Assembly: GCF_031453555.1 (NCBI RefSeq) | Contig: NZ_JAVIZM010000001.1 | Location: 2,797,001 to 2,861,000, forward strand | DNA from: Bacillus sp. SLBN-46 | Lineage (GTDB): Bacteria > Bacillota > Bacilli > Bacillales > Cytobacillaceae | Direction: 5' to 3' | Length of the DNA: 64,000 nucleotides | Part shown: piece by piece, positions 42,280-51,494 of the stretch | Position numbering within the stretch: the stretch's first letter is position 1 | Layout: each line of letters begins with the position of its first letter | The notes under the pieces: generated by a model | Databases searched by the model: none | What the model was told of the DNA's origin: nothing | What the model saw: the letters and a program-made list of their open reading frames with translations, nothing else | Position numbers and translations under genes: made by a program

Positions 42280-45200
42280 ATGAAAAAAATCATTCAATTT
42301 TCATTGAAAAATAAGTTTGCTGTATGGTTATTAACGATTATTGTGACAGTAGCCGGTTTGTATTCAGGTATGAATATGAAACTTGAAACGATTCCAAATA
42401 TCAATACGCCTCTTGTTACAGTTTTGACCGTCTATCCAGGAGCAACTCCTGAGCAGGTCGCAGAGAAAGTTACAGAACCAATTGAAAGTAGAGTGAAGAA
42501 TTTAGATGGTGTTTCAGTTGTAAGTTCATCTTCATTCCAAAATGCTTCTTCCATTCAAATAGAATACAATTTTGATAAAGACATGGAAAAGGCACAAAAC
42601 GAAGTAAAAGAAGCATTAAATGATTTTATCCTCCCTGATGGTGCTCAAGAACCAAAAGTATCTCGTTTAAGTTTTTCAGCATTTCCGATCATGTCATTAA
42701 GTATCTCACATGACAAACAGACATTAGCTGAATTAACTGATACGGTTGAAAAGAAAATTGTTCCTGAATTGAAGGGGATTGACGGCGTAGCTTCTGTTCA
42801 AATCTCTGGTCAGCAAATAGATGAAGTTCAATTAAAATTTGACCAGGATAAATTAAAGCAATTTGGATTACAGGAAGAAACAATCCGCAATTTAATTAAA
42901 GCATCTGATATTTCTTTTCCATTAGGTTTATACACATTTAAGGATACACAAAAATCTGTTGTAGTGGATGGGAATATCCAAACGATTGACGATCTAAAAT
43001 CATTAAAGATACCGGTAGTCCCAACTGCAAGTGGTCAACAGCAAGGGGTACCTAGTGCAACTTCTAACCAGGGAATGACCAGTCCTACGCAAGGAAAACA
43101 ACAAAATATTACAGGCACACCATCTACTCAAGGGCAGCCTGCGCAAATGCAAACGGGTATTCCTACCATTGAATTAAAAGATATCGCGACAATTGAAGTA
43201 GTTGGAAAAGCAGAGTCTATTTCAAGAACAAATGGTAAGGAATCTATCGGTATCCAAATTGTAAGTGCACAGGATGCCAATACAGTTGATGTAGTTAATG
43301 CGGTTAAAAACCAACTAAATGAGTTTGAAAAGAAAATGGACGGGTTAAATATAACCCCCATTTATGATCAAGGGAAACCGATTGAAGATTCAGTTTCTAC
43401 AATGCTAGATAAGGCCATATTTGGTGCCATTTTTGCGATGATTATCATTTTGCTTTTCCTACGAAACTTCCGTACTACCGTTATTTCAGTTGTATCTATT
43501 CCATTGTCATTACTCATTGCTGTTTTATTATTAAAACAAATGGATATCACACTGAATATGATGACACTTGGAGCAATGACCGTAGCTATTGGACGCGTGA
43601 TTGATGACTCCATTGTTGTTATTGAAAATATTTTTAGACGGATGTCGTTGCAAAATGAGGAATTTACAGGAAAAGAACTGATTGTAGAAGCGACAAAAGA
43701 AATGTTCATGCCAATCATGTCTTCTACGATTGTAACCATTGCGGTTTTCCTACCATTAGGATTAGTAAAGGGACCAATTGGTGAAATGTTCTTGCCATTT
43801 GCGCTTACTATTGTTTTCTCATTGCTTGCTTCTTTATTAGTGGCAATTACAGTCGTTCCAATGATGGCTCATTCCTTATTTAAAAAGGGTGTGACCTCAA
43901 AGCACATGAGTGAGGAGAAACCAAATAAATTAGCCTCTGGGTATAGAAAGGTTTTAAAGTGGGCGTTAAATCATAAGTTAATCACTTCTGGTCTCGCAAT
44001 ATTACTATTGGTGGGAAGCCTTTTCCTTGTTCCAGTCATTGGAGTAAGCTTCTTGCCATCAGATGAACAAAAAATGATTGTGGCGACCTATAAACCTGCA
44101 CCAGGTCAAACCATTGATGAAGTAGAGAGAATCGCCACAGAAGCAAATGGATTCTTAAGTCAAAGAACCAATGTGAAAGATATTCAATTTTCTGTCGGCG
44201 GTGAGAACCCAATGAATCCTGGCGAAAGTAATTCTGCCATGTTTTTTATAGGTTATGATGCAGACACGAAAAATTTTGACAAGGAAACGGAAAATGTCAT
44301 TAAGGCATTAAAGAAAAGAAACGACAAAGGGGAATGGTCTAAACAGGACTTCTCTGGTATGGGCTCAAGTAACCAGCTGGCACTTAATGTTTATGGAGAT
44401 ACCATTGATGACATTAAGCCTATTGTCAACCATATTGAAAAGATCATGAAAGAAAATAGCTCACTTACGAACGTAAAAACAGGTATTTCTGCTACGTATG
44501 ATGAATATACGCTTGTTGCCAATCAAGAAAAGCTCAGTCAATTGGGATTAACAGCTGCCCAAATTGGAATGGAGCTTTCAGGTAATGGACAACGCCAGGT
44601 ATTAACAACTATTAAAAAAGATGATAAAGAAATGAATGTATATGTAGATGTGGAGAAGAAGGGATATTCTGATATTCAAGAACTAACAGATAAGACCCTA
44701 ACATCACCACTTGGAGTAACTATTCCAATTAAAGACGTTGTGGAAATTAAAGAAGGAAATACCTCAGATACTATAAAGCGGCGCGATGGTCGTATTTATA
44801 CGAATGTGACGGGTGAGATCAAGACGAAGGATGTAGCAAAAGTATCAACTGCAGTGCAAAAAAAGGTAGATAAGCTTGACATTCCAGCCAATGTGGATGT
44901 TTCAATGGGTGGTGTAACGGAAGATATTAATGATTCTTTTAGACAACTTGGACTTGCGATGCTCGCAGCCATTGCGATTGTTTACTTAGTCCTTGTTATC
45001 ACATTTGGAGGCGGATTAGCTCCATTTGCTATTCTGTTCTCCCTGCCATTTACAATTATTGGTGGGTTGATTGGGTTACTGATTGCAGGAGAAACTTTGA
45101 GCGTATCTGCAATGATAGGTGCACTCATGTTAATTGGAATCGTAGTAACCAATGCAATTGTCTTAATAGACCGTGTCATTCATAAAGAAAACGAAGGTTT

Positions 45201-45459
45201 ATCGACAAGAGATGCTATTATTGAAGCAGCAGGAACGCGTGTTCGTCCAATTCTTATGACTGCTATTGCAACCATTGGTGCCCTTATTCCACTTGCAGTG
45301 GGTATCGAAGGAAGCGGTTTGATCACAAAAGGGTTGGGTGTAACTGTAATTGGTGGGTTAACAAGTTCTACCTTACTCACTCTGTTGATTGTTCCGATTG
45401 TGTATGAAACATTAATGAAACTGAAGCGAAAAGGGAAGAAACAAGAAGTAAATGAATAA
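42280..45459 (+). CDS. RND-family efflux transporter (SwrC/AcrB-like)
   Basis: A 1059-residue RND pump with the duplicated 6-helix layout: one helix at the N-terminus, a large porter domain, five helices, a second porter domain and five helices. Landmarks are ETIPNINTPLVTVLTVYPGATPEQVAEKV, GRVIDDSIVVIENI with the proton-relay aspartates of helix 4, and the C-terminal ALMLIGIVVTNAIVLIDRV. The first porter domain has an insert of about 50 residues rich in Gln, Thr, Ser and Gly. AAGGAG at 42268-42273 fixes ATG 42280. Gram-positive relatives (SwrC/YerP) export surfactin-like lipopeptides and drugs without an outer-membrane channel. Confidence 0.9.
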   Translation: MKKIIQFSLKNKFAVWLLTIIVTVAGLYSGMNMKLETIPNINTPLVTVLTVYPGATPEQVAEKVTEPIESRVKNLDGVSVVSSSSFQNASSIQIEYNFDKDMEKAQNEVKEALNDFILPDGAQEPKVSRLSFSAFPIMSLSISHDKQTLAELTDTVEKKIVPELKGIDGVASVQISGQQIDEVQLKFDQDKLKQFGLQEETIRNLIKASDISFPLGLYTFKDTQKSVVVDGNIQTIDDLKSLKIPVVPTASGQQQGVPSATSNQGMTSPTQGKQQNITGTPSTQGQPAQMQTGIPTIELKDIATIEVVGKAESISRTNGKESIGIQIVSAQDANTVDVVNAVKNQLNEFEKKMDGLNITPIYDQGKPIEDSVSTMLDKAIFGAIFAMIIILLFLRNFRTTVISVVSIPLSLLIAVLLLKQMDITLNMMTLGAMTVAIGRVIDDSIVVIENIFRRMSLQNEEFTGKELIVEATKEMFMPIMSSTIVTIAVFLPLGLVKGPIGEMFLPFALTIVFSLLASLLVAITVVPMMAHSLFKKGVTSKHMSEEKPNKLASGYRKVLKWALNHKLITSGLAILLLVGSLFLVPVIGVSFLPSDEQKMIVATYKPAPGQTIDEVERIATEANGFLSQRTNVKDIQFSVGGENPMNPGESNSAMFFIGYDADTKNFDKETENVIKALKKRNDKGEWSKQDFSGMGSSNQLALNVYGDTIDDIKPIVNHIEKIMKENSSLTNVKTGISATYDEYTLVANQEKLSQLGLTAAQIGMELSGNGQRQVLTTIKKDDKEMNVYVDVEKKGYSDIQELTDKTLTSPLGVTIPIKDVVEIKEGNTSDTIKRRDGRIYTNVTGEIKTKDVAKVSTAVQKKVDKLDIPANVDVSMGGVTEDINDSFRQLGLAMLAAIAIVYLVLVITFGGGLAPFAILFSLPFTIIGGLIGLLIAGETLSVSAMIGALMLIGIVVTNAIVLIDRVIHKENEGLSTRDAIIEAAGTRVRPILMTAIATIGALIPLAVGIEGSGLITKGLGVTVIGGLTSSTLLTLLIVPIVYETLMKLKRKGKKQEVNE

Positions 45460-45474
45460 AAAGTAACAAAAAAA

Positions 45475-45504
45475 AACTCGGCACTCTATCAAAGAGGCCG
45501 AGTT
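45475..45504. terminator. Bidirectional terminator between RND and ALDH genes
   Basis: AACTCGGC (45475-45482) and GCCGAGTT (45497-45504), flanked by A and T tracts on both sides. Confidence 0.82.
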
Positions 45505-45507
45505 CTT

Positions 45508-46878
45508 TTATTTCATAAAGAGCTTAATTTTTTGTAGTCCATTTTTAACATTCGGGTAGCGAAAGGGAATATCGAATAAGGTCGTTTGCTTAAGTACACT
45601 CTTATTATGGGAGAAGGTATCAAAATTTCCTTTTCCATGATATGCACCGATGCCGCTATTTCCCACTCCGCCAAATGGGAGGTACGGAGAGACAAAGTGG
45701 TAAACTGTATCGTTTACACACCCTCCACCAAAAGAAACGCTGTTTAAGACCTCTTGTTGGAGGTTTTTGCTTTCTGTAAAAATATAAAGGGCGAGCGGTT
45801 TCGGGTGACGGTGAATTCCCTCAATCACCTCATGTAACTCACTGTACTCAAGCACAGGAAGGATCGGACCAAAAATTTCATCCTGCATAACCGGATCTTC
45901 CCAAGTGATTTGAGTAAGAACGGTCGGCTCTATACTTAGTTTGTCTTTATTTGTTTGACCTCCCATAAACTGTTTTCCATTAACTAAGAAGGAAGCTAAT
46001 CGTTCAAAATGACGTTCACTTACAATCCGAGTATAATTTGGATTGTTTAATGGTTGAATCCCATATAATTCCATCGTTGTCTCTTTAAATTGTTGAAGGA
46101 ATTGATCTTTGATGTTTTTATGAATGTATAAGTAGTCGGGTGCAATACAGGTTTGACCGGCATTAGTGAATTTTCCCCAAGCAATTCGTTTGGCAGCAAG
46201 TTTTATATTCGCATCTTCGTGTACAATACAAGGGCTCTTACCACCAAGCTCTAATGTAACAGGGACCAAATTTTTCGCAGCAGCTTCCATGATTACTTTT
46301 CCCACAGGGACACTACCGGTAAAGAAGATATAATCAAACTTTTCCTGCAGCAAGGCCTGACTAGTTTCCACACCGCCTTTTACAACTGCAACAAATTCCT
46401 CGGAGAATAACTCTTTTATCATTGTACCAAGTAATTCAGATGTTTTTGGTGTTAACTCTGAAGGCTTAATGATGGCGCAGTTTCCTGCCGCTATGGCGCC
46501 GATTAAAGGTGCTATGGCTAACTGAAACGGATAATTCCATGGAGCGATAATCAACGTCACACCATATGGTTCCGAATAAATGTAGCTAGTTGAACCGATA
46601 TGGGTAAGCGGTGTTTTTACTCGTTTTGGCTTTACCCAAGAACGTAAATGTTTAATCGTAAATCGTAATTCTTCGAGAACAAAACCAATTTCAGAGGTAT
46701 AGGCATCGAATTCAGATTTGTTTAAATCTGCTCTAAGTGCTTCCATTAGTTTGTTTTCATTATTTTTAATAGCTGTTCGCAGCTTCTGAAGTGCATTGAG
46801 GCGGAAAGTAAGATCTTTTGTCATTTCCGTTCGAAAGTAAGATTTTTGTTTAGCTACTAGGGAGCTATAGTTTTCCAT
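45508..46878 (-). CDS. Class 3 aldehyde dehydrogenase (YwdH/ALDH3-like)
   Basis: A 456-residue NAD(P)-dependent aldehyde dehydrogenase that oxidises aldehydes to acids. Landmarks are LIIAPWNYPFQLAIAPLIGAIAAGN, FTGSVPVGKVIMEAAA, the glutamate in TLELGGKSPCIV and the nucleophile in FTNAGQTCIAPDYLY. The C-terminal PFGGVGNSGIGAYHGKGNFDTFSHNKS is the ALDH3 type. GTG 46890 is in frame but AAGGTGG fits ATG 46878. It follows the Fe-ADH gene by 51 bases on the same strand, so a two-gene operon oxidising alcohols through aldehydes to acids is likely. Confidence 0.88.
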   Translation of the reverse strand: MENYSSLVAKQKSYFRTEMTKDLTFRLNALQKLRTAIKNNENKLMEALRADLNKSEFDAYTSEIGFVLEELRFTIKHLRSWVKPKRVKTPLTHIGSTSYIYSEPYGVTLIIAPWNYPFQLAIAPLIGAIAAGNCAIIKPSELTPKTSELLGTMIKELFSEEFVAVVKGGVETSQALLQEKFDYIFFTGSVPVGKVIMEAAAKNLVPVTLELGGKSPCIVHEDANIKLAAKRIAWGKFTNAGQTCIAPDYLYIHKNIKDQFLQQFKETTMELYGIQPLNNPNYTRIVSERHFERLASFLVNGKQFMGGQTNKDKLSIEPTVLTQITWEDPVMQDEIFGPILPVLEYSELHEVIEGIHRHPKPLALYIFTESKNLQQEVLNSVSFGGGCVNDTVYHFVSPYLPFGGVGNSGIGAYHGKGNFDTFSHNKSVLKQTTLFDIPFRYPNVKNGLQKIKLFMK

Positions 46879-46929
46879 TTCTTCAACCACCTTGCTATAT
46901 TTGACATTACATCAGTAATGAAATACATC

Positions 46930-48129
46930 TTATTCCTTAATTAGTTGATAAAGTGTGTTTAAGTCCTCTTTATTGAGGATTTTCGGCACAGGGTAGAGGG
47001 GATTGGCTTCCTTAAAAGCTCGATCCACCATCACAGAGATATCATTATCAATCATTCCGCTGATTTTTTTTGGTATTTCTAATCTCTCATTCAGTTCCTT
47101 TATGGCATCAATAAATTTACGTGCTTTTTGTTCAATAGTATCTCCAGGTTGACTGAGTCCAACTAAATCAGCAAGCTCTGAGAGCGGCTGATAGACGGAA
47201 TCCCCATAATACTCTAGCACATATGGTAAAATGACGGCATTTGCCAGACCATGCGGTACAGAATAAAAACCACCCAGTGTATGTGCGATTGCGTGGACAT
47301 AACCAACATACGCTCTAGTAAATGCCATTCCTGCCAAATAGGCTGCTTTTTGCATATTTTTACGTGCCATTATGTTTGTCCCATTAGAATAGGCTTCATA
47401 CAAATTTTCAAAAATTAATTTTACGGCTTCAATACTGTATTTCTTTGTTTCCTTGGTGTTACCTCTCCCGATATAGGCTTCAACCGCATGTGTCAAAGCA
47501 TCAATTCCCGTAGCGGCAGTGATATGTGGGGGCAGGTTAACCGTTAGCAAAGGATCTAATACAGCCACATGTGGGAGAAGAGAAGGATCCATTAATGCAT
47601 ATTTTTCATGCGTATCACTGTTTGAGACTACCGCTGCAATAGTGGCTTCACTTCCTGTACCCGCCGTAGTAGGAATGGCAAAAAGGGGCGGCATTTTCTT
47701 TAGAATCTTCAATATACCCTTCATCTGTGGAATGCTTTTATTAGGTCTAGCCACCCGTGCACCAACACCTTTGGCGCAATCCAAGGGAGAGCCCCCGCCA
47801 AAAGCAACAATCCCGCTACAATTGTTAGAATGATACAATTTCAAAGCTTCCTCGATGTTATCTATGGTTGGATTCGGGACGGTTTTGTCATACATAACGA
47901 ATTTAATTTTTTCTTTACTTAAGGCTTCAAGAAATGCATCTATTAATCCAACAGATACAATGCCTTGGTCGGTAACGATTAAAACGCTTTCGATATTTTG
48001 ACTTTTGATTCGTTGTGGCAATTTAGATAAACTATTTTCACCCTCTAATAATTCAGGCTCTTTCCAGGGTAAGAAGTAGGAGGTAGTTTTCATCACTCCC
48101 TGAAAAGTTCTGCAATAGACTTTATACAT
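46930..48129 (-). CDS. Iron-containing (group III) alcohol dehydrogenase
   Basis: A 399-residue Fe-ADH. The nucleotide loop is GGGSPLDCAKGVGA, the metal ligands lie in TGIDALTHAVEAYIGRG and AIAHTLGGFYSVPHG. It interconverts an alcohol and an aldehyde with NAD(P)H. The first 25 residues (MYKVYCRTFQGVMKTTSYFLPWKEPE) are somewhat longer than usual; GCGAGG precedes ATG 48129. It leads an operon with the ALDH3 gene. It has no encapsulation helix and lies 35 kb from the BMC operon, so an encapsulated role is unlikely. Confidence 0.88.
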   Translation of the reverse strand: MYKVYCRTFQGVMKTTSYFLPWKEPELLEGENSLSKLPQRIKSQNIESVLIVTDQGIVSVGLIDAFLEALSKEKIKFVMYDKTVPNPTIDNIEEALKLYHSNNCSGIVAFGGGSPLDCAKGVGARVARPNKSIPQMKGILKILKKMPPLFAIPTTAGTGSEATIAAVVSNSDTHEKYALMDPSLLPHVAVLDPLLTVNLPPHITAATGIDALTHAVEAYIGRGNTKETKKYSIEAVKLIFENLYEAYSNGTNIMARKNMQKAAYLAGMAFTRAYVGYVHAIAHTLGGFYSVPHGLANAVILPYVLEYYGDSVYQPLSELADLVGLSQPGDTIEQKARKFIDAIKELNERLEIPKKISGMIDNDISVMVDRAFKEANPLYPVPKILNKEDLNTLYQLIKE

Positions 48130-48203
48130 AACATTACCTCGCTTTTATAAAAATATAGGATTGCCTTTTATAGTAGTCTACGAAGTAGATGTAAATCTGG
48201 AGG

Positions 48204-48256
48204 GTACACAAAAGACCCAAAAAGAGGGTTTGTTCATACCCAAAAGACCAAAAAAC
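48204..48256. repeat. Two 21-base direct repeats in the Fe-ADH leader region
   Basis: GTACACAAAAGACCCAAAAA (from 48204) and ATACCCAAAAGACCAAAAAA (from 48236) are 32 bp apart, about three helical turns, and lie between the predicted promoter and the Fe-ADH start. The 304-base gap 48130-48433 holds these, the promoter and the terminator of the regulator gene. Confidence 0.5.
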
Positions 48257-48273
48257 AAATAGGTATACAACTT

Positions 48274-48302
48274 ATATAACGTGATTACTTGATAATTGTC
48301 AA
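48274..48302 (-). promoter_or_regulatory. SigA-type promoter of the Fe-ADH/ALDH operon
   Basis: On the minus strand TTGACA (48302-48297) and TTATAT (48279-48274) are 17 bp apart. The -35 lies in a near-palindrome CTTGATAATTGTCAAG (48288-48303), which could be an operator. Confidence 0.55.
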
Positions 48303-48368
48303 GAGAGTCTTGTGAATATAATTAATATTCAGATAATTATATGTGTAGAATAACTATTAATTCCTAAA

Positions 48369-48400
48369 TAAAAAAGAAAAGTCAGACAGTGGAGTCTGAC
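48369..48400 (-). terminator. Terminator of the regulator gene at 48434
   Basis: GTCAGAC and GTCTGAC arms (48381-48387, 48394-48400), with TTTTCTTTTTT following on the minus strand. Confidence 0.82.
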
Positions 48401-48433
48401 TGACTAACAATAGTGAAGAGGGGGAAGGGAGCT

Positions 48434-49105
48434 TTAGCTTTGCTCAATAAACGCGATAAGTAACCGTAGTTCCTCTCCATTTAGTTGATTAACATTTTTG
48501 AAAAATTGTTGTACTAATGTAATCATTTCAGGACTTAATTCATCACCGACAGACTGAATAATCATTCCTATAACCGCACCGACAAATACTGTAAGGTTAA
48601 CTTTGGTTTCTGGTGACGCATTGACCATGTTGACAGTGAGACTCTTGACAGTTTTTCCTAGGCTATTTAAATATAAAATCAGGACACATAGAAAGTAAGC
48701 ACAAAATTCCAGCTTAACGTCTACTGTTTTCATGCGAGTGATAATATTATGAATCGCATCCATTAAGGGTAGACTTTGATGATTCTCAATTAATTCTGTC
48801 ATATGGTTTAGAATTGCTTCCCATTCTTCCATATTTGATGTTTCTCTTCGTTCTTTTTGAAACATTTCCTCTGCCATTTCAGTAGGGGAGAAGACCACAA
48901 CTGAACGCCCTGTTTCATTTTCATTAGTAGAATAGTTTCTTTTTACAAGACCTTGGCTTTCAAGGGTTTTTAGCACATCGTACGCTGTCCATTTACTCAC
49001 ACCAATTGCTTCGGCCACCTCAGAATAATGTACAGGAAGATTGGTTGTATGATATTGTCGGCAAATTTGATCCAAAAATTCACGTCTTCTTTTTGTTAAG
49101 ATCAT
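48434..49105 (-). CDS. Winged-helix transcriptional regulator
   Basis: A 223-residue protein with an N-terminal winged helix: REFLDQICRQYHTTNLPVHYSEVAEAIGVSKWTAYDVLKTLESQGLVKRNYSTN, the layout of GntR/Lrp/HrcA-like DNA-binding domains. The C-terminal 140 residues are mostly helical with a hydrophobic stretch (KLEFCAYFLCVLILYLNSLG) and resemble no ligand domain I can name. GAGGG lies 8 bases before ATG 49105. It lies upstream of the Fe-ADH/ALDH operon on the same strand with a terminator between, so regulation of that operon is possible but unproven. Confidence 0.68.
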   Translation of the reverse strand: MILTKRRREFLDQICRQYHTTNLPVHYSEVAEAIGVSKWTAYDVLKTLESQGLVKRNYSTNENETGRSVVVFSPTEMAEEMFQKERRETSNMEEWEAILNHMTELIENHQSLPLMDAIHNIITRMKTVDVKLEFCAYFLCVLILYLNSLGKTVKSLTVNMVNASPETKVNLTVFVGAVIGMIIQSVGDELSPEMITLVQQFFKNVNQLNGEELRLLIAFIEQS

Positions 49106-49204
49106 TGCAACAGCCCTCACGATCTGTTTTTCATTATGTTATTTATAAGATATCAAAAATAAGGGGAAAGAAATACTACTTTTTTTCGTTCAAAAGAACA
49201 ATAG

Positions 49205-49232
49205 TCGACAAATTACACAATTAAAGTATAAT
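49205..49232 (+). promoter_or_regulatory. Probable promoter of the histidine kinase gene
   Basis: TCGACA (49205-49210) and TATAAT (49227-49232) with 16 bp spacing. Confidence 0.5.
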
Positions 49233-49278
49233 ATGGAATCAGTGTGAGATTTTGAATAGAAAAGAAAAGGTAACGAAG

Positions 49279-50529
49279 ATGAGTATAATAAAGGATTTTT
49301 TGCTGCAATTAACGTTTATGGTCGTACCCATATTTATTTACTATACATTTATTACTGAGAGGGTAAAGACTGATAAGAATCGAAACTTAATAATGACCAT
49401 TTTGTGGGGAATATCAATCTTATTTTGCATGTCCTTTCCAGTGAGTTATGGGCAAAATGCTCGATTGGAGTTAAGAATTATTCCTCTTTTATTTGGAACC
49501 TTATACGGCGGATTTTGGCCTGGCATCTTTCTATCAGCCCTTATCATTATCATCCGGCTATGTTCTGGGTTCAGTATAGGATTTTATAATACTGTTCTTG
49601 TATTAATATTCTCTCTACCTGTAATATTGTACTTTCAAAAATCGTTTGCAAATTCGAAAAAGGATAAAAGGGTAAAAGTTGCTGTCAGTCTTGCCTTTTA
49701 CTACTGTATGTTTGGCCTTCTTTTTTTTGGTATTCTAAGGGATTTTTCCGCAGAGTACATTAAAGTACAGTTGATTCATCTTATTTTTGCAGTAGTCGTT
49801 ACATGGGTCTTCACTTTGTTAATTGAAAATATAAGGGAGATTCACCAGCTACGGTTAGAGATGCAAAATTCGGAGAAATTACGTGTTATAAGCGAGTTAA
49901 CAAGTGTTTTCGCACATGAAATTAGAAATCCGATGCAAGTTACTCGTGGCTTCTTGCAACTTTTAAACGAGCCTGTTTCACCTGATAAAAAGAATGAATA
50001 TATCCAATTATCCATAGAAGAATTAGATCGTGCAAATGAAATTATTAATGATTTTTTATCTTTTGGAAAACCTTCCATAAATCATTTCGAAAAAATTGAA
50101 GTTGGTTTTCAGCTGCAACGTGTAGCAAATATCATCCAAGGGTATGCCAAGAACCATAAGGTTGACGTTAAAACTGATGTTCGTGATAACTGTTGGATTT
50201 ATGCTAATCCTCAAAAATTAAACCAATCATTGATAAATATATTAAAAAATGCGATAGAGTCAATGCCGGATGGTGGAAGTGTCTGGATTACATGTACTTC
50301 AACTAAAGATGGATATATAAAGATTATCATTAAAGACCAAGGGATCGGGATGACAAAAGAACAAATTGATAGGCTTGGATCTCCATTTTATTCCTTAAAG
50401 GAAAGTGGAACAGGATTAGGGATGATGGTCAGTTTTCAAATCGTCCGCTTATTCAAGGGTAAAATATATGTAAACAGTGAAAAGGATAAGGGGACAGAAT
50501 TTATTATTCTTTTACCGGAGATGACCTAA
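49279..50529 (+). CDS. Sensor histidine kinase with 5TM receptor domain (KinB-like)
   Basis: A 416-residue kinase. The first 180 residues hold five or six membrane helices of the 5TMR-LYT type (FLLQLTFMVVPIFIYYTF, LELRIIPLLFGTLYGGFWPGIFLSALIIIIRL). The HisKA domain has VFAHEIRNPMQVTRGFLQLL with phosphorylated His213. The ATPase domain has NILKNAIES, IIIKDQGIGMT and GTGLGMMVS. Bacillus kinases of this type (KinB and relatives) feed the Spo0 phosphorelay. No response regulator gene is adjacent, in line with an orphan sporulation-type kinase. ATG 49279 has AAAAGG upstream; a TTG at 49252 is an alternative. Confidence 0.85.
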   Translation: MSIIKDFLLQLTFMVVPIFIYYTFITERVKTDKNRNLIMTILWGISILFCMSFPVSYGQNARLELRIIPLLFGTLYGGFWPGIFLSALIIIIRLCSGFSIGFYNTVLVLIFSLPVILYFQKSFANSKKDKRVKVAVSLAFYYCMFGLLFFGILRDFSAEYIKVQLIHLIFAVVVTWVFTLLIENIREIHQLRLEMQNSEKLRVISELTSVFAHEIRNPMQVTRGFLQLLNEPVSPDKKNEYIQLSIEELDRANEIINDFLSFGKPSINHFEKIEVGFQLQRVANIIQGYAKNHKVDVKTDVRDNCWIYANPQKLNQSLINILKNAIESMPDGGSVWITCTSTKDGYIKIIIKDQGIGMTKEQIDRLGSPFYSLKESGTGLGMMVSFQIVRLFKGKIYVNSEKDKGTEFIILLPEMT

Positions 50530-50533
50530 GTGT

Positions 50534-50584
50534 AATGAAACAAAATTCCTTGAAACACAGGATTATTGTTTCATTATTTTTTTG
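50534..50584 (+). terminator. Terminator of the kinase gene
   Basis: AATGAAACAAAATTCCT (50534-50550) pairs with AGGATTATTGTTTCATT (50559-50575) with one internal bulge or mismatch region, followed by a long T run. Confidence 0.82.
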
Positions 50585-50703
50585 TTCGCTATTATATCGC
50601 GCCACTTGTTTATATCACATTGGTCATTTCCTTAAGCCCTTCCCATTATAAATCTCTCGAATATCCTCTTCGCAAACCCCGTAAGAACACCAAGAACAAA
50701 ATT

Positions 50704-51318
50704 CTACAAACTGCTTGAAAAACTAGACTGAATATTAGCTTTAGAATTGTCGGTTGTAAAAATAGTGAGTAAATCTTTCATTATTAAATTGGGTGAGATT
50801 TGAAAGTCACTTTTAATCCATTCATGGATTAATCCGTAAAAACCATACGCTTTATAGAAGGCATTCGAATTAAATATAGGTGAACTATCTTGAAAATTAG
50901 CGAAAAGCAGTTCATTTTGTAATATTGTAATAATGGTTTCTATAATGGAACTCTGTAATTTTGGAACAGTGTCGTTTACTATTAATAATCTATAATAATG
51001 AGAATGTTTCATAATATGATGGAAAATTGTAAACTCTTGTGGTTTCATGCGATTGAAGTTAATTTGTTCTTTTTCATTAAAAGGATGACGGCATTCTTGA
51101 TAGAACTCATGAGATATGTATTCAACGAAAGAGTTGGCAAGATCTTGTTTATTCTTAAAGTACTTATAAAATGTTGCACGATTATATCCGGAGTGTGACA
51201 CGATTTCTGAAATGGATAACATGGAATATCCGTTTTTAGCAGTCAGGTCCGCCAAGACGGAGTAGAAATCCATTACTGTATGTTGTTGTTTTTTAGAGAT
51301 ATTTTTGTGATTGATCAT
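50704..51318 (-). CDS. TetR-family regulator divergent from the PQQ dehydrogenase
   Basis: A 204-residue TetR protein with helix-turn-helix LSISEIVSHSGYNRATFYKYFKNKQDLANSFVEYI and a helical ligand domain. AAGGAGG precedes ATG 51318. A perfect palindrome, TAAACAATTT-N5-AAATTGTTTA, lies 17 bases upstream of the start, the usual place for an autoregulatory TetR operator. The only divergent neighbour is the quinohemoprotein dehydrogenase, which it probably controls. The inducer is unknown but may be the dehydrogenase substrate. Confidence 0.8.
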   Translation of the reverse strand: MINHKNISKKQQHTVMDFYSVLADLTAKNGYSMLSISEIVSHSGYNRATFYKYFKNKQDLANSFVEYISHEFYQECRHPFNEKEQINFNRMKPQEFTIFHHIMKHSHYYRLLIVNDTVPKLQSSIIETIITILQNELLFANFQDSSPIFNSNAFYKAYGFYGLIHEWIKSDFQISPNLIMKDLLTIFTTDNSKANIQSSFSSSL

Positions 51319-51335
51319 GAAAAATCCTCCTTAAG

Positions 51336-51360
51336 TAAACAATTTTTGGTAAATTGTTTA
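51336..51360. promoter_or_regulatory. TetR-type operator palindrome
   Basis: TAAACAATTT (51336-51345) and AAATTGTTTA (51351-51360) are perfect 10-bp arms around TTGGT. Confidence 0.65.
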
Positions 51361-51428
51361 TTACCTCAACACATTTTAACTTTCTGTTGATTGTGGGCCT
51401 TTTAGTCCGTTTGGTATAGTGATTATAT

Positions 51429-51494
51429 CATAAAATAGTATGTATATTCTAAAAATTCAATAATCAATTTTCCCTAAAAATATACTATTTTATG
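51429..51494. promoter_or_regulatory. Wide inverted repeat before the PQQ dehydrogenase gene
   Basis: CATAAAATAGTAT (51429-51441) and ATACTATTTTATG (51482-51494) are exact complements with 40 bp between them. It could be a pair of operator half-sites about five turns apart, or a hairpin in the leader. No clear -35/-10 pair was identified. Confidence 0.45.

Noticed and set aside
45508..48129. Fe-ADH and ALDH3 as missing enzymes of the microcompartment
   Set aside because: They have no encapsulation helices, lie 35 kb away with their own promoter, and the aldehyde dehydrogenase is not the CoA-acylating type.
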